Origin: Pseudomonadota bacterium
GTDB lineage: Bacteria > Myxococcota_A > Polyangia > Polyangiales > Polyangiaceae
Reading direction: 5' to 3'
Assembly: GCA_023432025.1 (NCBI GenBank)
Contig: JAEYVE010000101.1
Coordinates: 1-20,970, forward strand
Length of the DNA: 20,970 nt
Under the pieces are notes generated by a model. That model searched no databases. It saw nothing but the letters and a program-made list of their open reading frames with translations, and was not told the DNA's origin. The translations under genes were made by a program, and so were the position numbers. Shown here in pieces: positions 1 to 7,344 of the stretch. Positions within the stretch are counted from its first letter, which is position 1, and every line of letters starts with the position of its first letter.

Positions 1-766
1 GGGTGGGATCCGGACGGTGGTTGGGAATGCCGTGCTCGTTCGGTAGGTCGTCGACGATGTCCGCGTGCGCCCCGTTCGGACGAGGGTTTTGGAGATCTGC
101 CTTGGTGTTTGCCACGACGCGGCCGAGTCGGTCGTACCAGGGGCCGTCACCAACGCGATTGATGGCGTGCACGGGGCTACCGGTTCCGTCGTCCGTTGCG
201 CTCAAGAAGGCGCGCCACGTCTTGCCGTTCCCCGGCATGCTGGTTTCTGCAATGGTCGTGCAAATTTTGTCGGCTCCACGCAGGCCGGCGCCAGGACCGG
301 TCTCACCGAATCGGAGGTCCCCTCCGAAACCGCTCTGGCTGCCAGACAGTTCCTGAAGCGCGGCAAGACTGGTCACGAAAAAGCTGAACGGCTCGGCCGA
401 CGGCCCTCCGCCCCCCGTTCCGCCGGTTCCGCCCGTGTTCGATCCGCCGTCACCCGTTCCGCCAGCGCCGCCAGTCGCGTCGGTGCCACCGCTTCCGCCG
501 GTAGCGCCGCTGCCCGGTGCGCTACCGGTGCCCGCCGCAGCTCCGCTGCCCGGCACGCCGCCGCTGCCCACGTCCGTCGTACCGCCGGTGCCACTGGCGC
601 TGCCCGTGCCACTAGCGCTGCCGGTGCCAATGCCGCCGCCGGTGCCGCCGGTGCTCGTGCCGGAGCCATTGTCGTCGCCGCTGTCCGAACCGCAGCCAAC
701 GAGCGCAGCGCAAGCGAGTGCGCCACCAGCGAGCAACAGAACGGACGCATGAAGTGAACGTCGCAT
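1..766 (-). CDS. Secreted lipoprotein with Gly/Ser/Thr linker (3' end outside window)
   Basis: The frame is open from an ATG at 766 to the left edge, giving 255 residues without a stop, so the C-terminus is missing. The start is supported by GGAAGG six bases upstream. Residues 1-24 form a lipoprotein signal peptide ending in the lipobox LVGC, with Cys25 as the predicted lipidated residue. Residues 26 to about 122 are almost only Gly, Ser, Thr and Ala, a flexible tether typical of myxobacterial surface lipoproteins. From about residue 127 a folded domain begins, with motifs FFVTSLAAL, GLRGADKIC, KTWRAFLS, GPWYDRLGR and DLPNEHGIPNH. This pattern recalls DUF1554 (endostatin-like/LenA-type) lipoprotein domains; that family call is from memory and tentative. 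Function is unknown; an outer-membrane, surface-exposed location is inferred. Confidence 0.85.
   Translation of the reverse strand, partial: MRRSLHASVLLLAGGALACAALVGCGSDSGDDNGSGTSTGGTGGGIGTGSASGTGSASGTGGTTDVGSGGVPGSGAAAGTGSAPGSGATGGSGGTDATGGAGGTGDGGSNTGGTGGTGGGGPSAEPFSFFVTSLAALQELSGSQSGFGGDLRFGETGPGAGLRGADKICTTIAETSMPGNGKTWRAFLSATDDGTGSPVHAINRVGDGPWYDRLGRVVANTKADLQNPRPNGAHADIVDDLPNEHGIPNHRPDPT
588..641. repeat. 18-bp tandem repeat in lipoprotein linker
   Basis: Three consecutive 18-bp units begin GTGCCA on the plus strand at 588, 606 and 624. The first two differ at two positions and the third is more diverged. On the coding (minus) strand the first two encode Gly-Thr-Gly-Ser-Ala-Ser-type hexapeptides of the linker. 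The array could change length by slippage. Confidence 0.7.
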
Positions 767-869
767 GAGATGCCTTCCAACGAGTTGACGGGCCCAACGA
801 GCGGCCCTGGCTTCGATTCGCGGAGATTAGTAACCCGTCGCGAGTTGGGCAGTCACACAATCGTCGCTC

Positions 870-897
870 GGGGAAGCCGTTCCCCACGCCCGGGGAA
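870..897. promoter_or_regulatory. Triple GGGGAA/TTCCCC palindrome between divergent genes
   Basis: GGGGAA (870-875), TTCCCC (880-885) and GGGGAA (892-897) follow one another with spacers of 4 and 6 bases. The central TTCCCC can pair with either flanking copy, giving two mutually exclusive hairpins or a three-half-site operator. It lies in the 291-bp region between the divergent lipoprotein and phosphatase genes, about 160 bp from the phosphatase start. The structure is directly visible; a regulatory role is inferred. Confidence 0.45.
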
Positions 898-912
898 AAA
901 CGAGCCACACGC

Positions 913-927
913 GCGTCGAATCGACGC
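913..927. promoter_or_regulatory. Palindrome GCGTCGA-A-TCGACGC
   Basis: This is a perfect 7-bp inverted repeat around one central base, in the same divergent intergenic region and 16 bp from the GGGGAA cluster. The size and position fit a dimeric repressor site, but I recognise no matching regulator. The rest of 767-1057 shows no gene and no convincing -35/-10 pair. Confidence 0.35.
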
Positions 928-1057
928 CGTTTCGGTGCGACTCGCCCCTCGGACCAAACGCCCCCATCGACGCGCTTTCGAGGACAGGAAAAATTTGTCA
1001 CCAGGCTGCCACGTTCGAGCCGCTCACACGTCACCTGCACGAGCCACGTTGCCGAGC

Positions 1058-1981
1058 ATGAAGCTCGCTGCGCTCGACTTGGGCTCGAACTCCTTTCACC
1101 TTCTCGTGGCCGAAGGCCTACCCAACGGAACGCTCCGGAAGGTGGGGTCAGGCAAAGACGTGCTCCGGCTCGGCAGCGTCGTCGAGGAACATGGTGAGCT
1201 CACGCCAGAAGCATTCGACAGAGCGCTCGCGAGCGCTTCGCGCTTGCGTGCGCTCGCGAGTGAGCTCGGAGCGACGCGGCTCAGCGCGGTTGCAACGAGC
1301 GCACTACGCGACGCCCGAAATGGACGAACGTTCCTCGAAGCGTGTCGAAGGCAACTCGGCCTCGACGTGGCGCTCTTGTCCGGCGACGATGAGGCCTACC
1401 TCGCGTATCGCGGCGCGCAGAGCGCGCACCCCGGCTCGCCCGGACGGACGCTGGTAGCAGACGTGGGCGGCGGCTCCTTGGAGCTGGCCGCCGGGCACGC
1501 CGACCGGTGTGAAGTCGTCGCAACTTTGCCGCTCGGCTATTTGCGGCTCACGAGCCAGTTGTCGAAAAGCGGTACTGCCGGCTTTCGCGAGCTCGCGGCG
1601 CACGTGCGGATGGAGTGTGAAAAGTTTCGTTTTCTGCTCGGTCGTTGCGACACTCTGCTGCTTTCCGGCGGCACGGCGCGCGCCGTCGGGCAGCTCTTGA
1701 AAAGCTCCTCGCAAGAGCAGCTCTCGCCCGCTGTTTGCGCCCTCGTCGCGCGGATGACGCCCCGCGAGCTCACTGCGTGCGGCGTCGACGAGCGACGCGT
1801 GGACACGCTGGGTGCTGGCGCCGCCGTCCTCGCGGGGCTCTTGTCCGCCTTCGAAGCGCACCAGGTGTACGTCTCTTCGGGCGGCTTGCGAGAAGGGGTC
1901 ATCCAGCGCGAGTTAGAAAGGCTCGCCGGCGTTCACCACTGGAGTGCCTCCTCAAAGATGCGCTTCTGCTTCGCGGTGTGA
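1058..1981 (+). CDS. ppx: Ppx/GppA family phosphatase, short single-module form
   Basis: The 307-residue protein belongs to the exopolyphosphatase/guanosine pentaphosphatase family of the ASKHA fold, which hydrolyses polyphosphate or pppGpp in the cytoplasm. Visible motifs: the phosphate-1 loop DLGSNSFHLLV at residues 7-17, ATSALRDARNG at 79-89, SGDDEAYLAYRG at 108-119 with the likely catalytic Glu112, and the phosphate-2 loop VADVGGGSLEL at 133-143. A late SGGTARA matches the adenosine/phosphate region. It is about 200 residues shorter than E. coli Ppx or GppA and lacks the C-terminal HD-type region, like the short actinobacterial Ppx1 type. The ATG at 1058 was chosen because the family motif starts directly after it; the 96-codon upstream extension has no conserved character. 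The ribosome-binding site is weak. Substrate choice cannot be decided from sequence. Confidence 0.88.
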   Translation: MKLAALDLGSNSFHLLVAEGLPNGTLRKVGSGKDVLRLGSVVEEHGELTPEAFDRALASASRLRALASELGATRLSAVATSALRDARNGRTFLEACRRQLGLDVALLSGDDEAYLAYRGAQSAHPGSPGRTLVADVGGGSLELAAGHADRCEVVATLPLGYLRLTSQLSKSGTAGFRELAAHVRMECEKFRFLLGRCDTLLLSGGTARAVGQLLKSSSQEQLSPAVCALVARMTPRELTACGVDERRVDTLGAGAAVLAGLLSAFEAHQVYVSSGGLREGVIQRELERLAGVHHWSASSKMRFCFAV

Positions 1982-2001
1982 GCTTCCGCCGTGCTAGCTG
2001 C

Positions 2002-2019
2002 GTGCGCCTATCGGCGCGC
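2002..2019. terminator. Small hairpin between convergent genes
   Basis: GTGCGCC (2002-2008) and GGCGCGC (2013-2019) pair over seven base pairs, one of them G-T, around a TATC loop. It fills the 38-bp gap between the converging ppx and DUF808 stop codons. No T-run follows on either side, so it is at best a weak terminator. Confidence 0.35.
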
Positions 2020-2925
2020 CTAAACGCTGGGACGCACGACCAGTCGTTTGCCGAGACTGAAGAGCGCCACGACGATGCCGCCCGCTGCTACGCCAGTGAG
2101 CCCGTTCACGAGCGTGGGCAGAATGAACCCGAGGGAGTGCCCCTCGAGCTCGTGCACGAAATGCGCGATCGGCGGGATGCCGTGCGCCAGAATGCCGCCG
2201 CCGACCAAGAACATGGCGATGGTGCCGGCGATGCCAAGGAACTTCATCAAGAGCGGCGCTGCCCGGAGGATGCCTGCTCCGAGGGCCCGCGCGCCGGCGG
2301 ACGCGTGTTTGCTGAGCGCGAGCCCTGCGTCATCCAACTTCACGATGCCGGCGACGAGCCCGTAGACGCCCACCGTCATGATGGCGGAGATGGCCAGCAA
2401 CGTGGCCACCTGCTTGCCGAGCGAGTGGCCCACCACCGTGCCCAGAGAAATCACGATGATTTCTGCCGAAAGAATGAAGTCCGTGCGCACCGCACCTTTG
2501 ATCTTGTCCGCTTCGTGCTTCACGAGGTCCACGGATTCGTCGGCCACGACGCGCACACGCTCGCTTGCCTCCTCTTGCGCTTCTTTTCCGTGAAAGAGCT
2601 TGTGAACCACCTTCTCGAAGCCCTCGAAGCACAAGAAGCCGCCACCGAGCATCAAGAGCGGCGTGACCAAGAAGGGCACGAAGGTGCTGATGGCGAGCGC
2701 GCTGGGCACCAAAATCAACTTGTTCACCGTGGAGCCCTTCGCCACGGCCCACACCACGGGCAGCTCACGGTCGGGTCGAACGCCGGTGACTTGCTCGGCG
2801 TTCAGTGCCAGATCGTCTCCGAGAACACCCGCGGTTTTTTTCGTGGCGACCTTGGTCATCACGGAGACGTCGTCGAGAATCGATGCGATGTCGTCGATCA
2901 GGGCGAGCAAACTGCTTCCAGGCAC
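2020..2925 (-). CDS. DUF808/YedI family inner-membrane protein
   Basis: The 301-residue protein has the length and layout of the DUF808 family (E. coli YedI). It opens with a soluble segment containing LLALIDDIASILDDV and the family-typical VATKKTAGVLGDDLALNAEQV (residues 26-46). Hydrophobic segments follow at about 68-100, 150-166, 172-195, 226-250 and 266-291. Between the first two lies a charged stretch (residues 104-145). Several Gly-rich turns such as MLGGGFLCFEGFEK are conserved in the family. The molecular function is unknown; an uncharacterised transport role is sometimes suggested. The start is GTG with a good GAGGAG eight bases upstream. It is divergent from tpm, with 149 bp between them. 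Confidence 0.9.
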   Translation of the reverse strand: MPGSSLLALIDDIASILDDVSVMTKVATKKTAGVLGDDLALNAEQVTGVRPDRELPVVWAVAKGSTVNKLILVPSALAISTFVPFLVTPLLMLGGGFLCFEGFEKVVHKLFHGKEAQEEASERVRVVADESVDLVKHEADKIKGAVRTDFILSAEIIVISLGTVVGHSLGKQVATLLAISAIMTVGVYGLVAGIVKLDDAGLALSKHASAGARALGAGILRAAPLLMKFLGIAGTIAMFLVGGGILAHGIPPIAHFVHELEGHSLGFILPTLVNGLTGVAAGGIVVALFSLGKRLVVRPSV

Positions 2926-3074
2926 GGGACGAGCTCCTCGGTAGGTTCGGCGGGCAGACTACGGATCGCCGTTCAGCGCGCCAAGCCCTACCACCCGCGT
3001 TTGCCGGTCTTCTCGGGTCGGACCGCGCAGCTTCTGCCTGGTTCGGAGCGCGAGCTTGGGCGTAATCTCCAGGA

Positions 3075-3719
3075 ATGGACCCCGATTTTTGGAAGGCTCG
3101 CTGGGAAAGCGGTCAGATTGGCTTTCACGAGGGGCGCCCCAACCGCTACTTGGAGCGTTACGCCGCCCGCCTCGGCGCTGCGAAGCGCGTGCTCGTCCCG
3201 CTCGCCGGCAAGGCATTCGACATGGCCTTTTTGGCGCGTCTCGGCCATCAGGTCGTCGGGGTGGAGCTCTCCGAGCTCGCTGGGCGCGCGTTCTTCGACG
3301 AGCATGGCCTGGTCCCGCGCGAGGAACGTCGCGGAAGCTTCACCTGGCTCTCGGGAGCCGGTGTGGAGCTCTTCATCGGCGACTTCTTCGAAACCACGCG
3401 CGAGCTGCTCGGCCCGGTCGACGCGTTCTACGACCGCGCAGCGCTCGTCGCGCTCCCGAGCGAGTTGCGGCCGCGCTACGTCAAGCACGTGCGTTCGCTC
3501 CTCGCGAGCGACGCGCCGGGACTCGTCGTCACCTTCGAGTACGACCAAACGGCCATGTCCGGCCCGCCCTTCCACGTGCCCGAAGACGAAGTCCGGCGCG
3601 AGTACTCGGGAGCGCAAGTGGAGCTCCTCGAGCGTGAGCCGGCAGATTTTCCGAGGGCGCGCGCGACGGGGACCGCGGTGGTGGAGTGCTGCTTCGCAGT
3701 GAACGCGCCGGAGCGTTGA
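3075..3719 (+). CDS. tpm: Thiopurine S-methyltransferase family protein
   Basis: The 214-residue protein matches bacterial TPMT, a SAM-dependent methyltransferase that moves methyl groups to thiol, selenium or tellurium substrates. The N-terminus DFWKARWESGQIGFHEGRPN carries the paired tryptophans and GFH signature. RVLVPLAGKAFDMAFLARLGH (38-58) followed by VVGVELSE is the SAM-binding Rossmann core, and FYDRAALVALP is the DR(A/G)ALVALP motif of the family. Length is normal (about 215). The upstream AGGA lies only about one base from the ATG, so initiation may be weak, but no better in-frame start fits. It converges on the SnoaL/repeat gene with a strong hairpin between. Physiological substrate is unknown; metalloid detoxification is one possibility known for bacterial homologues. 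Confidence 0.93.
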   Translation: MDPDFWKARWESGQIGFHEGRPNRYLERYAARLGAAKRVLVPLAGKAFDMAFLARLGHQVVGVELSELAGRAFFDEHGLVPREERRGSFTWLSGAGVELFIGDFFETTRELLGPVDAFYDRAALVALPSELRPRYVKHVRSLLASDAPGLVVTFEYDQTAMSGPPFHVPEDEVRREYSGAQVELLEREPADFPRARATGTAVVECCFAVNAPER

Positions 3720-3734
3720 AATTTCCGCGCTAAG

Positions 3735-3767
3735 CGCGAGCAGGACGCGACGTGCGCCCTGCTCGCG
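3735..3767. terminator. Bidirectional terminator-type hairpin
   Basis: A perfect 10-bp stem, CGCGAGCAGG (3735-3744) with CCTGCTCGCG (3758-3767), encloses a 13-nt loop. It lies in the 57-bp gap between the converging stop codons of tpm and the SnoaL/repeat gene, where one hairpin could serve both. There is no clear T-run, so efficiency is uncertain. Confidence 0.65.
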
Positions 3768-3776
3768 ACGCTCGAC

Positions 3777-5231
3777 TCAGTGCCACTTCTTGCCGTGGTC
3801 GCCGCGCCGTTCGATTTCGCGTCTTTCGATTTCACGTCGCTCCAGCTCGCGGCGTTCTGCGCTCGAAAGCTCGCGTTCACGCTGCGGTTGCACCGCGAAG
3901 CGCGTTTCGGGAATGTCGTTCGATGGCGTGACCCGAAACTCTGCTTGGGCCTGAGTGCGCGTCGCTCCAATGCGGGCCTCGGGCACGTGCAAGTCCGCGT
4001 GCGTCGGGACGCGCCGCTCGGGGATTTCTCCGCCAGCCACGAGCACCTCGGCGCGCGATCCGAGCCGCGTCTCGGGAATGTCGGTGTTCGACACGTAGAG
4101 CTCGGCTGCCGCCGGCACGCGCGCGGCCGGAATTTTGGCGCCTCCGATGCGCACCTCGGCGTCCGCCGCCACCTTGGAGGCTGGGATCTCGAGCGCGGCG
4201 ACGCGGATTTCTCCGCGCGACTCGACGGCGGTCGAAGGCACCTCGATTTCCGAAACCCGCAGCTCTGCCTGAATCGGCAGCCGCGCGGCAGGGAACTTCA
4301 CACCAGCTACGTGGATTTCCACGGTCGCGGGCAGAGCCGTCCCCGGCAACTTCGCACCCGCAACGGAGACGGTCGCCCGCGTCACGGCGCGCGTTTCGGG
4401 GATTTGAGCTTCCGGAACGTAGACCTCGGCCTTCGCCGGCACGCGCCGTCCCGGGATCGCCGCCCCCGGCACGAAAACCTCCGCGCGAGTTTCGAGCCGC
4501 TGCTCCGGCACACGCGTCTTGCCGATGTAGAGCTCGGCTTCTGCTTCGATGTCGGCACCAGGGATGACCGCTTCGCCCACGCGCAGCTCGGCCCTCGCCG
4601 GTACTCTCATTTCGGGCAAACGAGCGCCCGGCACGTGCACCTCGGCCTGCGTAGCGAGCTCGGTTCCGAAAGTGCGATCGTCGTGGAAATGAACTCGCGC
4701 GTCCCGCACGTAGCCGCGGTCGCTGCTCTCGACGTCACGCCTCTCGACGTCACGCCTCTCGACGTTGCGCTCGCGGGAAGCCATCCGCTCCCGTCGGTGC
4801 TCGTGTCCGAGCTGGGAGAGGAGCGCCTCCTTGTCGTAATAGAGGTGGCTCCCCGAGAGCAGGTCTCGCTCCGGCATGAACTCGTAGACGAGGCGAGCCG
4901 GAATTTCGAAGTGATGGCCGCTCGCCGCGATCCCGTGCCACTCCCCGCGGTGCGTCCCCGACAGCGTCCCGTCGACCAAAATGCGCCCCGCATCGTCCGT
5001 GCGCTTGCCCGAAACGACGAAACGTAAATCCGGGAAGGCCGACCACATCTTGCGGTGCCAGTCCGGAATGCCCGTCCACGAGCCGCGGGAACGCTCGCCC
5101 CACGCAGCGTCGTCGAACTCGGCGTCGCCCTGAAGCATCGACTCGATTCTGCCCAAATCGCGCGTATTTTCTGCCGCAATGAGCTCGTCGACTCGCTGCT
5201 CGCGGGCCTGCCTCAGTACCGTTGATTCCAT
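3777..5231 (-). CDS. SnoaL-like domain fused to an 18-residue tandem-repeat domain
   Basis: The 484-residue protein has three parts. Residues 8 to about 137 look like a SnoaL-like (ester cyclase/NTF2-fold) domain, with AENTRDLGRIESML, FPDLRFVVSGKRTDDAGRILVDGTLSGTHRGEW (68-99) and a final YYDKEALLSQLG. Residues 155-169 contain the pentapeptide RR-D-V-E in tandem. Residues about 190-449 are about 14 units of exactly 18 residues with consensus A-E-(V/L)-x-V-x-x-A-x-(I/V)-P-x-x-R-(V/L)-P-x-(R/Q). Residues 459-476 repeat the pentapeptide as RR-E-(L/I)-E, followed by a His/Lys tail. There is no signal peptide or membrane segment. The ATG at 5231 was preferred over upstream starts because GGAAGGGAG sits six bases before it. 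The repeat may fold as a beta-solenoid (inference). I know no described protein with this combination. It is divergent from the pirin gene. Confidence 0.85.
   Translation of the reverse strand: MESTVLRQAREQRVDELIAAENTRDLGRIESMLQGDAEFDDAAWGERSRGSWTGIPDWHRKMWSAFPDLRFVVSGKRTDDAGRILVDGTLSGTHRGEWHGIAASGHHFEIPARLVYEFMPERDLLSGSHLYYDKEALLSQLGHEHRRERMASRERNVERRDVERRDVESSDRGYVRDARVHFHDDRTFGTELATQAEVHVPGARLPEMRVPARAELRVGEAVIPGADIEAEAELYIGKTRVPEQRLETRAEVFVPGAAIPGRRVPAKAEVYVPEAQIPETRAVTRATVSVAGAKLPGTALPATVEIHVAGVKFPAARLPIQAELRVSEIEVPSTAVESRGEIRVAALEIPASKVAADAEVRIGGAKIPAARVPAAAELYVSNTDIPETRLGSRAEVLVAGGEIPERRVPTHADLHVPEARIGATRTQAQAEFRVTPSNDIPETRFAVQPQRERELSSAERRELERREIERREIERRGDHGKKWH
3808..3852. repeat. 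15-bp repeats encoding the C-terminal RR-E-(I/L)-E pentapeptides
   Basis: Three adjacent 15-bp units (3808, 3823, 3838) on the plus strand, the third most diverged, encode the charged C-terminal pentapeptide run of the SnoaL/repeat protein. Confidence 0.6.
3885..4664. repeat. 54-bp-period coding repeat (18 residues, about 14 units)
   Basis: This stretch encodes residues 190-449 of the SnoaL/repeat protein. Units are 18 residues long with only one single-residue insertion, in the last full unit (VTPSND). The period holds clearly at the protein level, while the DNA copies are diverged, so the array is old and maintained by selection on the protein rather than recently expanded. Confidence 0.85.
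4726..4770. repeat. 15-bp tandem repeats encoding RR-D-V-E pentapeptides
   Basis: CTCTCGACGTCACGC occurs exactly at 4726-4740 and 4741-4755, and with two changes at 4756-4770. The near identity indicates recent duplication, unlike the older 54-bp array beside it. It encodes the charged segment between the SnoaL-like domain and the 18-residue repeats. Confidence 0.75.
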
Positions 5232-5318
5232 CGTTTCTCCCTTCCAGCGCGGGGTCGCGCTCCCAACGTTCTCGTTGTGAACCATGGGGCCGTCGTCCGA
5301 GGCGGGCAAACGGACGCG

Positions 5319-5359
5319 GCGCGTAGCGCGAGCCGAAATGCCTTTCATGGGCTACGCGC
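5319..5359. promoter_or_regulatory. 9-bp inverted repeat in divergent promoter region
   Basis: GCGCGTAGC (5319-5327) and GCTACGCGC (5351-5359) are perfect inverted copies 23 bp apart, centred between the divergent SnoaL/repeat gene (start 5231) and pirin gene (start 5415). Inside them GAAA-TGCC-TTTC forms a second small inverted repeat (5335-5346). A shared operator is plausible but unproven. Confidence 0.45.
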
Positions 5360-5414
5360 GAGCAATTCGCCGGAGCGCACGAGCGCCCGGTTGCGCTCCG
5401 CCGCGCGAGCCGGG

Positions 5415-6344
5415 ATGCTCATCGGGGTGAGCTGGATTTCCACCCCCGAGCCGAGCTGCAACGAACATTCGCCCAGCGCATCCGTCGAGCTCGTCATCGA
5501 AGGCAGACCGCGCGACCTGGGCGGCTTTTCCGTGCGACGGGTCCTGCCGAGCGCGACCCGTCGCCTCGTCGGCCCGTTCATTTTCTTCGACGAAATGGGG
5601 CCCGCGGACTTTGCGCCCGGTACGGGCATCGACGTGCGCCCTCATCCGCACATCAACCTGGCCACGGTATCGTACCTCTTCGAAGGTGAAATCACGCACC
5701 GAGACAGCTTGGGATCTCATCGCACCATCCTGCCGGGGGCCATCAACTGGATGACGGCGGGGCACGGCATCGTGCACTCCGAGCGCACCGGCCCCGAGCG
5801 GCGGGCGAGCGGCGGACGCCTCCACGGAATTCAGCTCTGGGTGGCGTTGCCGAAAGAGCACGAGGAGGTCGCTCCAGCGTTCCACCATCATCCGGCCGAC
5901 ACGTTGCCGCGCGTCTCGGAGGACGGGGTTTCGCTCCGCGTCTTGGCGGGCTCCGCGTACGGCGTGACTTCCCCCGTCCACACGTACAGCCCGCTCTTCT
6001 ACGTGGACGCGGAGCTTCGCGCGGGAAAGCAGCTGCGCCTGCCGGACGAATACGCCGAGCGCGCCGTGTACTTGGTGAGCGGTCGGGTGCGCGCCGGAAG
6101 CGAGCTCGCCGACAGCCCTCGCCTCCTCGTCTTCGCGGCGGGGCAGCCCGCCGTGGTGCGCGCGGAGAGTGACGCGCGGATGGTCCTTTTGGGCGGCGCT
6201 TCGCTCGAGGGCGAGCGGCACATCTTCTGGAACTTCGTTTCGAGCTCCAAGGAGCGTCTGGAGCGCGCCAAGAGCGACTGGAAAGAAGGACGCTTCCCCG
6301 TGGTGCCAGGCGACGAGGAAGAGTTCATTCCCCTCCCCGAGTGA
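5415..6344 (+). CDS. Pirin family bicupin protein
   Basis: The 309-residue protein is a pirin, a bicupin metal-binding family; some members act as quercetin 2,3-dioxygenases and others as regulators. The N-terminal cupin holds the metal ligands: His77 and His79 in RPHPHIN, then His121 and Glu123 in TAGHGIVHSERT. This spacing is close to that of human pirin (His56, His58, His101, Glu103). FIFFDEMGPADFAPG and LHGIQLWVALP are family motifs. The C-terminal pirin_C part (residues about 165-290) includes LLVFAAG and ILGG-like MVLLGGASLEGERHIFWNFVSSS. The ATG at 5415 gives normal length; the GTG at 5427 is an alternative. Ribosome-binding sequence is poor. Natural substrate or partner is unknown. 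Confidence 0.93.
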   Translation: MLIGVSWISTPEPSCNEHSPSASVELVIEGRPRDLGGFSVRRVLPSATRRLVGPFIFFDEMGPADFAPGTGIDVRPHPHINLATVSYLFEGEITHRDSLGSHRTILPGAINWMTAGHGIVHSERTGPERRASGGRLHGIQLWVALPKEHEEVAPAFHHHPADTLPRVSEDGVSLRVLAGSAYGVTSPVHTYSPLFYVDAELRAGKQLRLPDEYAERAVYLVSGRVRAGSELADSPRLLVFAAGQPAVVRAESDARMVLLGGASLEGERHIFWNFVSSSKERLERAKSDWKEGRFPVVPGDEEEFIPLPE

Positions 6345-6447
6345 GGCCCCGACGCGCCTCGTTGACGATGCTCCAGCGCCGGAAGGGCGCGCCCGAGACG
6401 AAGACGCGCCAGCCTGAGCCACGCGCGCGCCAAGCAGCACAAGCTCG

Positions 6448-7344
6448 CTACGGCTGCATGTCGATCTGCACGGCGGAAGGCGTGTGTTCCCCGAGAAAGA
6501 GCTCGGCCACGCGCTGAAAGCCGCCCGGCAGATCGGTGACCAAGAGCTCGAGACGCTCCGCGTGGCTCTCGGCTCGCGCTGCTTGGCGCGCTGCGATGCG
6601 CCCTTCTTGGAGCATCTCCGTCACGACGTCTGCCGTTGCATGCGCGCTGTCCACCACGGGCACCGGGTGCCCCGCGATGCTCGCCGCTTCGGCTTCGACG
6701 AGAGGCTGAAGAAGCGGATAGTGCGTGCAGCCGAGCACGATCACGCCTGCTCCCGCGCCGAGGAGAGGCTCCAAGTAGCGCCGCACCGCGAGGCGTGACA
6801 CCTCGCCCTCGAGCCACCCCTCCTCGACGAGCGGCACCAAGAGCGGCGCTTTGTGCGCAACCACCTCGAAGCGAGTCGTGAGCTGGTGCACCGCGCGCGG
6901 GTACGCGCCCGACAGCACCGTCCCCGCCGTACCGAGCACGCCGATGCGCGGCAACGGCGCTTGCGTAGCGCGCCGCGCCTCGGCCACCACGGTCGCAGCG
7001 CGGACCGCCGCGGACGCTCCCGGCTCCACCACACCCACGACCGGCATGTCCAGCTCCGCGCGCAGCAACTCGACGGCCACGGCGCTCACGGTGTTGCACG
7101 CGATGACGAGCGCCTTGACGCCGCGCTCGGTGAGCACGCGCGCGCAACCGCGGGCGTACCGGACCACGGTTTCGGCCGAACGCGTGCCGTACGGGACCCG
7201 AGCGGTGTCCCCCAAGTAAATGATGCGCTCGCTCGGCAACCGGTCCAGAAGAGCCCGCACCACGGTGAGCCCTCCGAGTCCGGAGTCGAAGACGCCGAGC
7301 GGGGCGTCGCCGCTCAGCCCGCTAGGCCGATTGCTCTCGGTCAG
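6448..7344 (-). CDS. murI: Glutamate racemase, probable CTG start
   Basis: MurI interconverts L- and D-glutamate in the cytoplasm, supplying D-Glu for peptidoglycan. Paired catalytic cysteines are visible: ACNTVS (Cys83) and GCTHYP (Cys206), with numbering from the CTG at 7344. GDTARVPYG and EPGASAAV are also family motifs. The first conventional in-frame start, GTG at 7263, would leave 271 residues and delete GVFDSGLGGLTVVRAL, which holds the conserved Asp-Ser of the active site. That motif is intact and in frame upstream, so translation must begin earlier. Only CTG codons are available: 7344, which overlaps the hom stop (CTGA) and has GAGG four bases upstream, or 7317. I chose 7344, giving 298 residues. 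It is translationally coupled to hom, an arrangement that would keep cell-wall and Asp-family amino acid genes together. Confidence 0.88.
   Translation of the reverse strand: MTESNRPSGLSGDAPLGVFDSGLGGLTVVRALLDRLPSERIIYLGDTARVPYGTRSAETVVRYARGCARVLTERGVKALVIACNTVSAVAVELLRAELDMPVVGVVEPGASAAVRAATVVAEARRATQAPLPRIGVLGTAGTVLSGAYPRAVHQLTTRFEVVAHKAPLLVPLVEEGWLEGEVSRLAVRRYLEPLLGAGAGVIVLGCTHYPLLQPLVEAEAASIAGHPVPVVDSAHATADVVTEMLQEGRIAARQAARAESHAERLELLVTDLPGGFQRVAELFLGEHTPSAVQIDMQP

Noticed and set aside
65..757. Plus-strand frame of 230 codons opposite the lipoprotein gene
   Set aside because: Low-complexity Ala/Arg product is the mirror of the Gly/Ser/Thr linker; the minus frame has a signal peptide, lipobox and ribosome-binding site.
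1645..3702. Plus-strand frame of 685 codons
   Set aside because: It runs across the ends of ppx, all of DUF808 in antisense and much of tpm out of frame; the product is rich in Arg/His with no domain.
3780..5027. Plus-strand frame of 415 codons opposite the SnoaL/repeat gene
   Set aside because: Its repeats only mirror the minus-strand 54-bp array; the minus frame carries the SnoaL-like domain and a good ribosome-binding site.
5232..5348. Upstream extension of the SnoaL/repeat protein by 39 residues
   Set aside because: GGAAGGGAG supports the ATG at 5231, and the extension would cover the inverted repeats of the divergent control region.
6376..6390. GCGCC-GGAAG-GGCGC as a terminator between pirin and murI
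   Set aside because: Only a 5-bp stem with no T-run; such repeats are expected by chance in DNA this GC-rich.
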